Shown here piece after piece: positions 7,963 through 16,610 of a stretch of 47,985 nucleotides of DNA. The notes below the pieces were generated by a model. That model searched no databases. It was not told where the DNA came from and was given only the letters and a program-made list of their open reading frames with translations. A program made the translations under genes and the position numbers. Source of the stretch: an uncultured Clostridia bacterium (lineage in GTDB: Bacteria > Bacillota > Clostridia > TANB77 > CAG-508); assembly GCA_934167495.1 (NCBI GenBank), contig CAKPKP010000013.1, forward strand, positions 1-47,985, given 5' to 3'. Position 1 is the stretch's first letter; every line of letters begins with the position of its first letter.

Positions 7963-8859
7963 CTATTTATTTAATAATGCCTGTAATTTTTGTAGATTTT
8001 CATGCATTTGATTTATATATGCATCCTTTTCAAAATTGCCATATAAACCTGAATTTAAGTTTTGAATTGTGCAATTTGTTTCGTTTTCTATTATTTTTGC
8101 ATCTCTTGTATTATCATTTTTATCTAATAAAATTGTAGTAATATTTTCTTCATTTGCTTTATCAATTATCTCACTTAATGTTTTAGCAGACATTGTACTT
8201 TCTTCGCCTTCTGTTTTTATTTCTATTGTTTCTATATTTAAATAATCTAATAAATATTCAAAAGCTTCATTAAATGATATTACTGTTTTATTAGTAAATT
8301 CAAAAGAATCATACTCTTCTTTTAATTTTTCTAATTTTTTTATGTATTCATCAGTATTTTTTCTATATATATCCACATTTTTTGAATCTAGTGTGCATAA
8401 TCCTTCTGATATTGTTTGAACTTGCGTAATATAATTATCTATATTTAACCAAATATGTCCATTTTCTTCATCATCTTCATGCATAACATTTTCATCTTGT
8501 ACATTTACACTTGAATCAATTATATTTATATTTGGATAGTTTGAAATAACTTTATCCATAAATAACTCTACGCCTAAACCATTTTGAATAAAAACATCTG
8601 CATTTTCTAATTTCACTAAGTCTTTTGTTACAAGAGTATATTCATGCAAACACCCAACGCTTACATCTGCCATATTTTCAAGTTTTATATTTTCAGCACC
8701 ATCTGTTATATTTAAAGCAATTATATACATAGGATAAAAAGATGTAACTATTTTAAATTGATTTTCATCATTTTCATTAACCTTTTTTGTTTTTCCCAAA
8801 AATAAAGCACTTATAATTAATACTATTAAAATTATACTTATTACTATTTTTTTTCTCAT
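7963..8859 (-). CDS. Metal ABC transporter substrate-binding protein, ZnuA/AdcA-like
   Basis: Cluster A-I solute-binding protein that captures Zn or Mn outside the membrane. 298 aa from the chosen start at 8859, which has TAGGAGTG 5 nt upstream; the frame extends to 8889 without a better site. A hydrophobic N-terminal helix (about residues 5-21) acts as signal or anchor, but no lipobox Cys follows, unlike typical lipoprotein members. Likely metal ligands are the His in GCLHEYT, the His of the short acidic stretch MHEDDEENGHIW (much shorter than the His-rich loop of ZnuA), a later conserved Glu, and Asp in ILLDKND. First gene of the three-gene transporter operon. Confidence 0.9.
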   Translation of the reverse strand: MRKKIVISIILIVLIISALFLGKTKKVNENDENQFKIVTSFYPMYIIALNITDGAENIKLENMADVSVGCLHEYTLVTKDLVKLENADVFIQNGLGVELFMDKVISNYPNINIIDSSVNVQDENVMHEDDEENGHIWLNIDNYITQVQTISEGLCTLDSKNVDIYRKNTDEYIKKLEKLKEEYDSFEFTNKTVISFNEAFEYLLDYLNIETIEIKTEGEESTMSAKTLSEIIDKANEENITTILLDKNDNTRDAKIIENETNCTIQNLNSGLYGNFEKDAYINQMHENLQKLQALLNK

Positions 8860-8911
8860 TACTTCACTCCTAAGTATTAATATTAACATAATTTTGCAAA
8901 TTTTACAATAA

Positions 8912-9754
8912 TTAAAACAGTTCTTTTATCTTTTCAATATATTCTAGTCCTTTTTGATAACCTGAGTTATAGCAATAATCTATTTTTTGAACATCTAGTA
9001 ATCCTGTTCCATCTGTTGGCACAGTTATTATTAAATCTGCTTGTTGTAAATTTTCTTCTGATATTTTGTTTCCCATTATGTCTAAAGTTTTCATAATTAT
9101 ATCCATAATACCGCTCTTTTCATCTACAGCATCACTATTAAAATTCACAGCTATTACTTTACTTGCACCTAATTCTTTTACTGCTTTAACAGGAACATTG
9201 TCTAATATTCCTCCATCTAAAAATATTTTATCTTTATATATGCAAGGTTTGAAAACTCCTGAAAAACTAGAGCTTGCTCTTACTGCTGTTCCAATTGTTA
9301 TATCTGTTATATAATTATATTTGGCATTTTTAGGTTTTAATGATGAGAAAACATATTCTTTAGAATCTATAAAATTTGTTGCTGGAACTGCTATTGGCAT
9401 TTTCAAATCACTCATTAGATTTAATCCTTTTGATTTTGCTATTTCATTATATAATATTTCTATAGTTTCTCCATCTTTTATTCCACTAATATTAAAATCA
9501 TTTTTAAACATATTATCAAAATTTGATATTATCGGTATAGCACTTATTCCTACTATTTTTTCGTTGTATTGTTTAAATAATGATAGTATTTCTTCTCCAT
9601 TAAATCCCATTGCATATAATGCTGCAACAAAACTTCCTGAACTAGTGCCTCCTATAACTTCAATTTCTATATTATTTTCTTCTAAAGCTTTTATAATTCC
9701 AGCATGTGCAATTCCTCTTATTCCTCCACCAGCTAATGATAATCCAACCTTCAT
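8912..9754 (-). CDS. Patatin-like phospholipase (RssA/YlbK-type)
   Basis: Predicted lipid acyl hydrolase with a Ser-Asp dyad. 280 aa with the oxyanion motif LAGGGIRGIAHAG at the N-terminus, the nucleophile elbow GGTSSGS (GxSxG) near residues 36-42 and the catalytic Asp in FLDGGILDNVPV. There is no signal peptide, so it is probably cytoplasmic or peripheral. The start has GAAAGG upstream of the ATG. It lies 50 bp upstream of the metal-transporter operon on the same strand. The physiological lipid substrate cannot be inferred. Confidence 0.9.
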   Translation of the reverse strand: MKVGLSLAGGGIRGIAHAGIIKALEENNIEIEVIGGTSSGSFVAALYAMGFNGEEILSLFKQYNEKIVGISAIPIISNFDNMFKNDFNISGIKDGETIEILYNEIAKSKGLNLMSDLKMPIAVPATNFIDSKEYVFSSLKPKNAKYNYITDITIGTAVRASSSFSGVFKPCIYKDKIFLDGGILDNVPVKAVKELGASKVIAVNFNSDAVDEKSGIMDIIMKTLDIMGNKISEENLQQADLIITVPTDGTGLLDVQKIDYCYNSGYQKGLEYIEKIKELF

Positions 9755-9775
9755 ATTTTACCTTTCTTCTAAAGT

Positions 9776-9838
9776 AATGGAAAGTATTTATATTATAGGA
9801 AGTTTTGAGAACTCTCATATTATATATTTTCCATTACA
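9776..9838. repeat. Solo third-hairpin copy of the dispersed repeat
   Basis: The sequence matches hairpin 3 of the class B repeat (GTATTTATATTATAGGAAGTT then GAGAACT), with imperfect arms flanked by an extra TAATGGAAA/TTTCCATTA pair. Hairpins 1 and 2 are absent. Nothing else is seen between 9755 and 9960. Confidence 0.6.
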
Positions 9839-9965
9839 GTTAATATTTCTTAACATTAATAGTATTAACTTTTTGAACAAATTTAAACTCTTATTGTTAT
9901 AATTCTAGGTCAATATACAAAGATTTTTATTATCTTTTATTTATATTTTAAAAAACTATTAGCGC

Positions 9966-9997
9966 AAAAAATCCACGAGTAAACTCGTGGATTTTTA
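9966..9997 (-). terminator. Intrinsic terminator of the rpsF-ssb-rpsR operon
   Basis: The stem ATCCACGAG/CTCGTGGAT with loop TAAA is flanked by A and T runs on both sides, so it could work in both directions. It lies just after the rpsR stop. Confidence 0.85.
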
Positions 9998-10006
9998 ATT
10001 TTTTTA

Positions 10007-10294
10007 TTAATCTTGTGCATATGGTAATACAGCAATGTGTCTTGCTCTTTTTACTGTTTCTGTTATGTATCTTTGATGTTTTGCACATGCTCCAGTTGCT
10101 CTTCTTGGTAATATTTTACCTTTTTCATTTACGAATTTTCTTAATTGTTCTGCATTTTTATAATCTAATGTGCAATTTTTATCACCACATAATGGACAAA
10201 CTTTTTTTCTTATTTTTCTAAACTTTGGATTGAAATCATCATCCATGTTGTTGTTTCTATTATTTCTTTTATTTGTTCTTTTATTGTCTCCCAT
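10007..10294 (-). CDS. rpsR: 30S ribosomal protein S18 (cysteine-rich form)
   Basis: Small-subunit protein that pairs with S6 on the 16S platform. 95 aa, slightly long because of an Asn/Arg-rich N-terminus of about 25 residues. The core shows KKVCPLCGDKNCTLDYKN...LRKFVNEKGKILPRRATGACAKHQRYITETVKRARHIAVLPY. C33, C36, C41 and C70 could form a zinc site; S18 exists in zinc-binding and Cys-free forms, and this looks like the former. Last gene of rpsF-ssb-rpsR, ending at a strong terminator. Confidence 0.96.
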   Translation of the reverse strand: MGDNKRTNKRNNRNNNMDDDFNPKFRKIRKKVCPLCGDKNCTLDYKNAEQLRKFVNEKGKILPRRATGACAKHQRYITETVKRARHIAVLPYAQD

Positions 10295-10326
10295 TTCTTT
10301 CCCCCCTCTTCTAAATTATTTATATA

Positions 10327-10743
10327 TTAGAATGGTAAATCATCATCAGATGATACTTGAAACTCAGAATTTCCAGCTACTTCTGTTCCGAATGTATTTT
10401 CAAATCCTGATGTATCTCCATCTCTTTTACTATCTGCAAAATATGCTTCTTCTGCAACAACTTCTGTTACATAATGTTTTTGACCTTGATCATCATCCCA
10501 AGATCTTGTTTGAATTCTTCCTATTATTGCAACTTGTTGACCTTTTTTGAAATATTTGCTACAAAATTCTCCTGTTTTACTCCAAGCAACTATGTTTATA
10601 AAATCTGCTTGTCTTTCTTGACCTTGAGCAGCAAATCTTCTATTTACAGCTAAAGAAAAGCTTGCTACTAGTGTATTATTTGTTTGAGTATATCTTACTT
10701 CTGGATCTCTTGTTAATCTTCCCATTAAAATTACTTTATTCAT
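10327..10743 (-). CDS. ssb: Single-stranded DNA-binding protein
   Basis: Binds ssDNA in replication and repair as a homotetramer. 138 aa: N-terminal OB fold (MNKVILMGRLTRDPEVRYTQTNN...FINIVAWSK...VAIIGRIQTRSW) through about residue 105, a short variable linker, and the diagnostic acidic tail DDDLPF that binds partner proteins. The start has AGGTAGG. It sits between rpsF and rpsR, the standard Firmicutes arrangement. Confidence 0.97.
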   Translation of the reverse strand: MNKVILMGRLTRDPEVRYTQTNNTLVASFSLAVNRRFAAQGQERQADFINIVAWSKTGEFCSKYFKKGQQVAIIGRIQTRSWDDDQGQKHYVTEVVAEEAYFADSKRDGDTSGFENTFGTEVAGNSEFQVSSDDDLPF

Positions 10744-10773
10744 ATTTTCCTACCTTTCTTTAAGCCCCCAATA

Positions 10774-11058
10774 TTAGTCTTCTTTACGAACTACTATGAA
10801 TTTTATAACTTCATCTGTAATTCTGTAGATTCTTTCTAATTCTGCTATGAAATTTGGATTAGCTTCAAAATTAATTACCATATAATAAGCTTCTTTGTTC
10901 TTATTTATTTCATATGCTAATTTTTTTAATCCTAATTCTTCTACAGATTCTACTTTTCCATCACCATTAATTAAGTTTGTGAATTTAGTTTCTAAATTTT
11001 TTAAACCTTGTTCATCAACACTTGGATTAATAATGATAACACTCTCGTATTTATTCAT
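10774..11058 (-). CDS. rpsF: 30S ribosomal protein S6
   Basis: Small-subunit protein, partner of S18. 94 aa, normal length, starting MNKYESVIIINPSV and containing the typical GLKKLAYEINKNKEAYYMVINFEA core. The ribosome binding site AAGGAGGTG is strong. First gene of the operon. The 100-nt leader upstream (11060-11160) has AT-rich hairpins, but I could not recognise the conserved S6:S18 leader RNA motif in it. Confidence 0.96.
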   Translation of the reverse strand: MNKYESVIIINPSVDEQGLKNLETKFTNLINGDGKVESVEELGLKKLAYEINKNKEAYYMVINFEANPNFIAELERIYRITDEVIKFIVVRKED

Positions 11059-11203
11059 TATTCTTCACCTCCTTATGGATATATAACCCATATTTTTATA
11101 ATATGAGTAAGGAATTAATACTAATTTACAATAGTACTAATCTACTATTTTGGTATTTTAACACATTTTTTTTAATTTTGCAAGTGTTTTTCAAATAATA
11201 GCA

Positions 11204-11244
11204 ATGGGAATAGGTCAAAGTAAGTTACTTTTCGCTATTCCCAT
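11204..11244. other. Nested hairpin downstream of the 891-aa gene
   Basis: A perfect 10-bp inverted repeat (11204-11213 with 11235-11244) encloses a second perfect inverted repeat AAAGTAA-g-TTACTTT (11217-11231). It starts 5 bp after the stop of the 891-aa gene. No U-tract follows on either strand, so it is not a standard intrinsic terminator; it may stabilise the 3' end. Confidence 0.6.
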
Positions 11245-11249
11245 AAACA

Positions 11250-13925
11250 TTATCTTTCATAATCATCAGTTTGTTTTTGATTTTTATTTTCTTTTACTTC
11301 TTCAGTATATCCTAATTTCTCTAAAGTTTCATTGCCATTTTCTATTACATCTTTTATTTTTTCTTCTTTTTCTTTATCTGTTAATTCTTCATCAGCTAAA
11401 ATATTTTCTATTGTATCATCTTCTATGATTCCAATCTCTTCCATAGCATCTAAAGGAACTAAATCATCTAATTTATCCATAAAAGCCTTAGTATTTTTAC
11501 TTTGTACGCCGTCTTTTATAAGTTTATATAATTCTTTAGTTTCCTCATCTAGACTTGCTTCTTCTTTTCCAGATGATATTAAATCAAATAAAGCATCTAC
11601 TTTCTCGTAGTTTCTCATATCTGAATCTACTATATTTCTTACATCTTTTATATCTAAAGTTCCATCTTTTACTAAATCTTGTATATCTTTTAAATTTTCT
11701 ACTGCATTTCTTCTTATTTCTTGCTTATCTGATGCTTTTTCTGGTATTGAAACATTAACTCTATCATTTAATGCTTCGTATAATTCTCTGTCTTTTTCAT
11801 AATCTTTTGATTTCATTATTCTTTCTTTTAATTTTTCTTGTAAAATATCTTTTTTCTCTTTATCTGTAAGATTTGCTTTATTTTCTGTGTTTTCTGTATT
11901 TTCATTTTCTTCACTTGCTAATATTTGATCTATTACATCATCTGTTACAAATATTTGCTCACCATTTTCTCCTAATATATACTTATCGCCTTCTGTTGTT
12001 ACATATACTTCTATATTACTTGTTGGTTTAACATCTGTATTCTCTTCTTCTCTTGTTTCAAAGTACCAATCATTATATAACTGGCTTATTGTTGATTCTG
12101 GAATATAATCTTTTAAATTATTTAATAAAGTTTCATGTAATACATCAAATGGCATATTTGGATTACTCATTATAGAATCTAAAACATCATATGCTTTTCT
12201 ATATTTTTCAGATAATTCGTCACGTTCTTTTTCAGCTTCTGTTCTTTCATCTTTGTTTAACTCATCTAAATATTTATCTAGCATTTTTGAAGATAACTCT
12301 TGTTTTATAGCATTTTTATCTCCCATATTATTTAACAAAATCTCTGAAATTTCCATTTCTGTTAATGTTCCTTTTAAATTACTTGTTAATGTATCTTTAT
12401 AACTATTGCTAGGTGCTATTGATAAAATACTGTCTATTTTTTTATTTAATTCTACTAATTCTTGATAGTCTGTTTTTTCTTGCTTTTTATTATTGCTTTG
12501 TACTTTTTTATCTTCTACTGATTCCTTTTCTGTTTTTTCTTCTTTGCTTGGTTTTGTTTCTTTTGCTACACTAGACTCTTCTTTAGCTTTAGTCTCTACA
12601 GTCGTTTTTGTTTCTGCTTCAATTTTGTTTTTTACATTACTTTCTTTTTCTTCTTTAACTTTATTTTCTTCTAGTTCTTTATTTTTTTCTCTATTTGCAT
12701 AAAGACTTATTATGTCTTTTTTAGTACTTTCATCTAATCCGTCTTCATTTGAATGTAAGTATTCTAATAATAATTTTTGTTTTTCTTCATCTGATATTTG
12801 CATTGAATCTATATTTAAGAATTTATCAATTACACTCTTTATTTGTGAATCCTTTATATTTATACTTAGTTTTCCAAATATATCTATTACTTCTTGATAT
12901 ACAGCTTCATCGTACTCTATTAAATTATTTACTTTTGATTCATCTAGTTCAGCCTCAAATTCTATTGTATCCCCATCTGCATATAATGCTGAAAAAGAAG
13001 ATACATCTTCTATAGAGTCAAAACTCATTTCATATTGTACTGGTGATGGCGTGTTTAGTGAATCAGCCTCTTTATCTTTGAACATAGAAGGTGCTGAACC
13101 AGCCATCCCTAGTGCAACCATTCCTAATGCAAAACTAGTTTTTATTCTTGATTTTAAATTTTTTATGCTCTTAGGTTCTTTTTTCTTAGCTTCTTCAATT
13201 TTTCCTTTAACATTATTTATAATGTTTCTTAATTTTCCTTCTTTTTCTTTATAAACTCTTTTTTCTAATCTTTTTGGCATTAATTTTTTATCTATAAAAT
13301 CTCTTATTCTATTGAAAAATCCTTTGTTTTTAACAGGTTCGTTTATAATAGCTTTTTGAACATAACTGTCACTAATTGCTTCTACATTGTTTTGTTGTTC
13401 ATTATATAATTTTTCATTTTGATTATCTAGTGTATTTATACTTCTAGTTTTCTCTCCATATTCTTCTAATATATCATCTATCATTTTTAAATCTTCTTTT
13501 GTTAGATTTCTTCTAGGAGTATTCGCAATTAAATCATCTATTAATTCTTCTTTTTCTTTACCAATATCTAATACTTTTTCAGATACTTGTCCTCTTGTTT
13601 TATTATAAACATCTGTTACATTATCTATTGTTTCATTGTATTTATCATCAATTTCATTAACTGAATCTATTTTCTTTCCTTTTAAGAATTCCTCAACCTT
13701 TTGATTCATTCTTGATTGTTGAACTTCAAATAATTTCTCTCTTATATTCTTTACAAGTTTTATTTGTTCAAAAGCTACAGACTCATTTGAATATAGCTTT
13801 CCACCAATTATATCATTTTCTAAATTAATAACGTATTCATATATTTTTTTAAATTCTTTTTCTCCTAAGCTTGCAAAATCTGCAACTTTATAAACTTTGT
13901 TCCCTACTTTAATTTCATCTTCCAT
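11250..13925 (-). CDS. Large acidic coiled-coil protein with one membrane segment, function unknown
   Basis: 891 aa, Lys/Glu/Asp/Asn-rich. The N-terminal 230 residues are helical and charged. A basic stretch (GKIEEAKKKEPKSIKNLKSRIK) precedes one hydrophobic segment, TSFALGMVALGMAGSAPSMF at roughly 267-285, which would place the N-terminal part inside and the remaining 600 residues outside. A Lys/Glu/Thr-rich low-complexity linker lies near the middle. Two stretches of about 48 residues resemble each other (LNKKIDSILSIAPSNSYKDT... and YRKAYDVLDSIMSNPNMPFDV..., each ending near IS.L.N). No enzymatic motif and no LPXTG are seen. The gene has AGGG before the ATG and is the last minus-strand gene after the SpoIVF-like cluster, 110 bp downstream of it. 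A surface or cell-architecture role is only a guess. Confidence 0.75.
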   Translation of the reverse strand: MEDEIKVGNKVYKVADFASLGEKEFKKIYEYVINLENDIIGGKLYSNESVAFEQIKLVKNIREKLFEVQQSRMNQKVEEFLKGKKIDSVNEIDDKYNETIDNVTDVYNKTRGQVSEKVLDIGKEKEELIDDLIANTPRRNLTKEDLKMIDDILEEYGEKTRSINTLDNQNEKLYNEQQNNVEAISDSYVQKAIINEPVKNKGFFNRIRDFIDKKLMPKRLEKRVYKEKEGKLRNIINNVKGKIEEAKKKEPKSIKNLKSRIKTSFALGMVALGMAGSAPSMFKDKEADSLNTPSPVQYEMSFDSIEDVSSFSALYADGDTIEFEAELDESKVNNLIEYDEAVYQEVIDIFGKLSINIKDSQIKSVIDKFLNIDSMQISDEEKQKLLLEYLHSNEDGLDESTKKDIISLYANREKNKELEENKVKEEKESNVKNKIEAETKTTVETKAKEESSVAKETKPSKEEKTEKESVEDKKVQSNNKKQEKTDYQELVELNKKIDSILSIAPSNSYKDTLTSNLKGTLTEMEISEILLNNMGDKNAIKQELSSKMLDKYLDELNKDERTEAEKERDELSEKYRKAYDVLDSIMSNPNMPFDVLHETLLNNLKDYIPESTISQLYNDWYFETREEENTDVKPTSNIEVYVTTEGDKYILGENGEQIFVTDDVIDQILASEENENTENTENKANLTDKEKKDILQEKLKERIMKSKDYEKDRELYEALNDRVNVSIPEKASDKQEIRRNAVENLKDIQDLVKDGTLDIKDVRNIVDSDMRNYEKVDALFDLISSGKEEASLDEETKELYKLIKDGVQSKNTKAFMDKLDDLVPLDAMEEIGIIEDDTIENILADEELTDKEKEEKIKDVIENGNETLEKLGYTEEVKENKNQKQTDDYER

Positions 13926-14035
13926 AATTATCCCTCCATAAAACTGGATTTTCTTTAGCTTTTATCTTATCCATAAAATTATATATTATATAAAAATTTT
14001 TTTCAACAAAAATAGAATAATTTGTAAATAAAATT

Positions 14036-14677
14036 TTATATAGCTTTTGTTTCCCTTTTTATTTCTCTTTCTAGAACTTCATACATTTTTAGTTGAAGTT
14101 TCAAATTCTTATTTTCTTTTATTAAAATAATCCATAAATATATAATAACCATGAATATTGCAAAATTATGTACATACAAAATTAAAATACTATAACAAAC
14201 AGTAATTACTGCTACCGCTATGTTTGATACCTTATTAGTTATTATCTTTGATGCTTTTTCTCCTTTTACTATCGTTAATAATTGTTTTAAAATTCTTCCA
14301 CCATCCATTGGATATATAGGTAATAAATTAAAAAATCCTAGTATTAAATTAATATAAATAATATCTAAATATGTTTTATCATTCAAAATAATCAATACAA
14401 TTGCTATTGCAAAATTTATTAACGGACCTGCAATATATATAAGAATTCTTCTCAAATTTTTATAAGTAATATGTCCAAAAGAATAAAATTCCAATGATAG
14501 TCCTAATGCATACACATCAATTCTTTTAGGTTTTACTCCTAATACAATTCCAGTTACTAAATGTGCCATCTCATGTATTATTATAAACAACATAAATACT
14601 GCATATTTTTCAATATTTTTTGTTACAATTGCTATTACCAAACATATGAATATATCTATATTAAATTTTATTTTCAT
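14036..14677 (-). CDS. Site-2-type intramembrane metalloprotease, SpoIVFB-like
   Basis: M50 family zinc protease. In Bacillus, SpoIVFB cleaves pro-sigma-K in the mother cell. 213 aa, mostly membrane helices, with the zinc motif HEMAH at residues 35-39 and the third ligand in NLLPIYPMDGG (D125), the two family signatures. It starts 4 bp after the stop of an M23-domain gene that looks like SpoIVFA, the classic inhibitor partner, which supports the assignment. There is no CBS domain. No sigK gene is in the window, so its substrate is not shown. Confidence 0.85.
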   Translation of the reverse strand: MKIKFNIDIFICLVIAIVTKNIEKYAVFMLFIIIHEMAHLVTGIVLGVKPKRIDVYALGLSLEFYSFGHITYKNLRRILIYIAGPLINFAIAIVLIILNDKTYLDIIYINLILGFFNLLPIYPMDGGRILKQLLTIVKGEKASKIITNKVSNIAVAVITVCYSILILYVHNFAIFMVIIYLWIILIKENKNLKLQLKMYEVLEREIKRETKAI

Positions 14678-14681
14678 ATAT

Positions 14682-15572
14682 TTAATCCCCTTGATATTCT
14701 AATAAATATTCTGGATCAACATATCTATCTTCTTTCTTTATCTCAAAATGTAAATGTGGTCCAGTTGAATTACCAGTAGAACCAACTGCAGCAATTACGT
14801 CACCTTGATTTATTTCTTCTCCTTCACTTACATATATATCACTACAATGTGCATACATTGTAACAACATCATCTGTGACTATCTTTACATGTTTTCCATA
14901 TGCACCATAATTTGAAACTTCTGCTACAACTCCGCTTATAGCTGCTACTATAGAATCACCTGTATTTCCAGCAATATCAAGACCTGTATGGTAACCTGAA
15001 ACAGTTATATTAGTTAAGCTTCTTACACCAAACTCAGACGTTTTTAGTCCTTCTAATGGTTTTATTATTCCGTAGTTTTCCTTTATACTATTAGCATCTA
15101 ATTCCATTTGATTTATACTGCTCATATCTTCTGATATAGATAATGTAGCTTCTATATAATTATTATTTTGAGTAGCTACGTTTTCATTAGTTGTATTTTC
15201 TGCTACATTTTGTTCACTATTATTATCACTTTTAATAGAATTGTCTATTGGTTGCTCAGGAGTAATAGCACTTTGAGTAAAAAATCCGCCTATTTCAGTA
15301 ATTTTTTCTTTTAAATCTATACATAGAGTCTTATTAACACTTGCCAAAAATTCTTGTGTAAATATGTAATCTTTATTTTGAACAGCATAAAATACTGTAT
15401 ATATGAATAAACAAACAATTATTATATCTAACATCTTTTTTACTGATTTTCCTGAAGTCTTTAAATTGTTTTCTCCATTTTTATAATATGTGTTTGTATC
15501 TCCTGTCTTCCTTCTATAGTATATTTCTTCCGCTTTTCTTATTCTCTCATCTTCACTTAAAAGCTTTTCCAA
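14682..15572 (-). CDS. Membrane-anchored M23 peptidase-domain protein, SpoIVFA-like
   Basis: 296 aa from a TTG start at 15572: GAGGTG lies about 6 nt upstream. The longer frame beginning at 15644 would put its ATG inside a 12-bp hairpin. Structure: charged N-terminus, one membrane helix (LDIIIVCLFIYTVFYAV) near residue 50, an Asn/Glu-rich stalk, and a C-terminal LytM/M23 domain. The domain keeps the metal ligands: GYHTGLDIAG (H, D), MYAH and GPHLHFE (HxH). SpoIVFA of Bacillus uses this domain mainly to tether and control SpoIVFB. An intact metal site suggests this one could also cut peptidoglycan. It is immediately upstream of the SpoIVFB-like gene. Confidence 0.82.
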   Translation of the reverse strand: MEKLLSEDERIRKAEEIYYRRKTGDTNTYYKNGENNLKTSGKSVKKMLDIIIVCLFIYTVFYAVQNKDYIFTQEFLASVNKTLCIDLKEKITEIGGFFTQSAITPEQPIDNSIKSDNNSEQNVAENTTNENVATQNNNYIEATLSISEDMSSINQMELDANSIKENYGIIKPLEGLKTSEFGVRSLTNITVSGYHTGLDIAGNTGDSIVAAISGVVAEVSNYGAYGKHVKIVTDDVVTMYAHCSDIYVSEGEEINQGDVIAAVGSTGNSTGPHLHFEIKKEDRYVDPEYLLEYQGD

Positions 15573-15606
15573 ATAAAGCACCTCTTTCCTTTGTTTTATA
15601 CAATAT

Positions 15607-15644
15607 ATGTCGCTAGAATTAAATTTATTCATTTCTAGCGACAT
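15607..15644 (-). other. 12-bp hairpin between the 106-aa gene and the M23 gene
   Basis: ATGTCGCTAGAA (15607-15618) is exactly complementary to TTCTAGCGACAT (15633-15644) with a 14-nt loop. It has no T-run, so it is more likely an attenuator, processing site or mRNA stabiliser than a terminator. Confidence 0.75.
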
Positions 15645-15649
15645 TTATT

Positions 15650-15970
15650 TTAAAAAATTTTTGATATAACTAAACCTATAATAGCTATAAACATTACAAT
15701 ATTTATAACCCTCATAGATTTATATTTCTTCTCATATTTTTTTCTTAAATTTTTGTCATCATTTTTCATTCTTGATATATAATTTGAAACTACTAGTTGT
15801 GCTTCATTTAAAATATAATTAGAATTTGGCTTGTTATTAACTTTATTTTTTCCCTCTATCACTGATTCTTTTACCTTTACATTTGGTTTTAATATTATAA
15901 TAGCTTCATCCACAATATTTGAATTAACTTCTTTTAGAAATACTATATTCTTTAAATCTGATTTATTCAT
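15650..15970 (-). CDS. Small tail-anchored membrane protein, unknown
   Basis: 106 aa: a hydrophilic N-terminal part of about 85 residues and a single C-terminal membrane helix (INIVMFIAIIGLVIS) preceded by a Lys/Arg-rich stretch (KNLRKKYEKKYKSMR), which predicts a cytoplasmic body and a tail anchor. TTAGGAGGT before the ATG makes the start certain. It lies between yyaC and the M23 gene in what looks like one sporulation-linked transcript. No family recognised. Confidence 0.75.
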   Translation of the reverse strand: MNKSDLKNIVFLKEVNSNIVDEAIIILKPNVKVKESVIEGKNKVNNKPNSNYILNEAQLVVSNYISRMKNDDKNLRKKYEKKYKSMRVINIVMFIAIIGLVISKIF

Positions 15971-16061
15971 TAATACCTCCTAAAAATACTAGTTAAATTT
16001 TCCTCTTCTTTTTTATAATTTTTTCCAGATTTTCTAAGAATATTCATATTATTGGTTAAAA

Positions 16062-16598
16062 TTAAAATGTAAAAGTATTATAAATTCCATTTGCAACTAT
16101 CTCCACCATGCTTATTATTAAACCTAAATGGGTATTTTGAAGCATAGCAAAATTACATCTAGAATTATTAGTATTTCTTGCTACTATTCCTTTTATACTC
16201 ATATCTCCTATTGACATTTTATTTTTTCTTAAACCGCTTCCTAACTCAATTCCGCCCTCTTCTACTATAATCTTTCCTATATTTTCTTGAGCTGATAATG
16301 CTGAATCTATTGAAATTATAAATGGTTTTTTATATGTATTCATTATTTGATTATATTTATCTTCTATATTATTACTTTGAACTGTATTTTCTAAATCTCC
16401 TACTATTTTAATTATTTTATTACACGCATAAAATTTTTTTAAATTATATCCTACCAAAGGTCCAAAACTGTCACCTGTTATTCTGTCAGTTCCTATACAT
16501 AAAAATACAATAGATGAATATCTCTGATTCAAACTACTTTTACAAATAATTCTTTCAAAATCATTAACAAACTTAATATACGTTTCTCTTTTTCTCAT
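16062..16598 (-). CDS. yyaC: Spore protein YyaC (DUF1256)
   Basis: 178 aa. The segment IVFLCIGTDRITGDSFGPLVGYNLKK is the hallmark of YyaC, a conserved spore-former protein of the hydrogenase-maturation/germination-protease (HybD-GPR) fold. Further conserved parts are FIISIDSALS, IGKIIVEEGGIELGSGLRKNKMSIGDMSIKGIV and the C-terminal MVEIVANGI. The molecular activity is not firmly known; expression during sporulation is known for Bacillus. It lies between an 82-aa gene (12 bp upstream) and a 106-aa gene in a minus-strand series with the SpoIVF-like pair. Confidence 0.9.
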   Translation of the reverse strand: MRKRETYIKFVNDFERIICKSSLNQRYSSIVFLCIGTDRITGDSFGPLVGYNLKKFYACNKIIKIVGDLENTVQSNNIEDKYNQIMNTYKKPFIISIDSALSAQENIGKIIVEEGGIELGSGLRKNKMSIGDMSIKGIVARNTNNSRCNFAMLQNTHLGLIISMVEIVANGIYNTFTF

Positions 16599-16610
16599 AT
16601 AATCAATCCT

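Noticed and set aside
9876..9906. Plus-strand promoter-like TTGAAC with TATAAT
   Set aside because: The spacer is 19 bp, the -35 is poor, and no plus-strand gene or RNA follows.
11060..11160. S6:S18 ribosomal leader RNA upstream of rpsF
   Set aside because: AT-rich pairing is possible, but I could not identify the conserved core of that motif, so no leader regulator is claimed.
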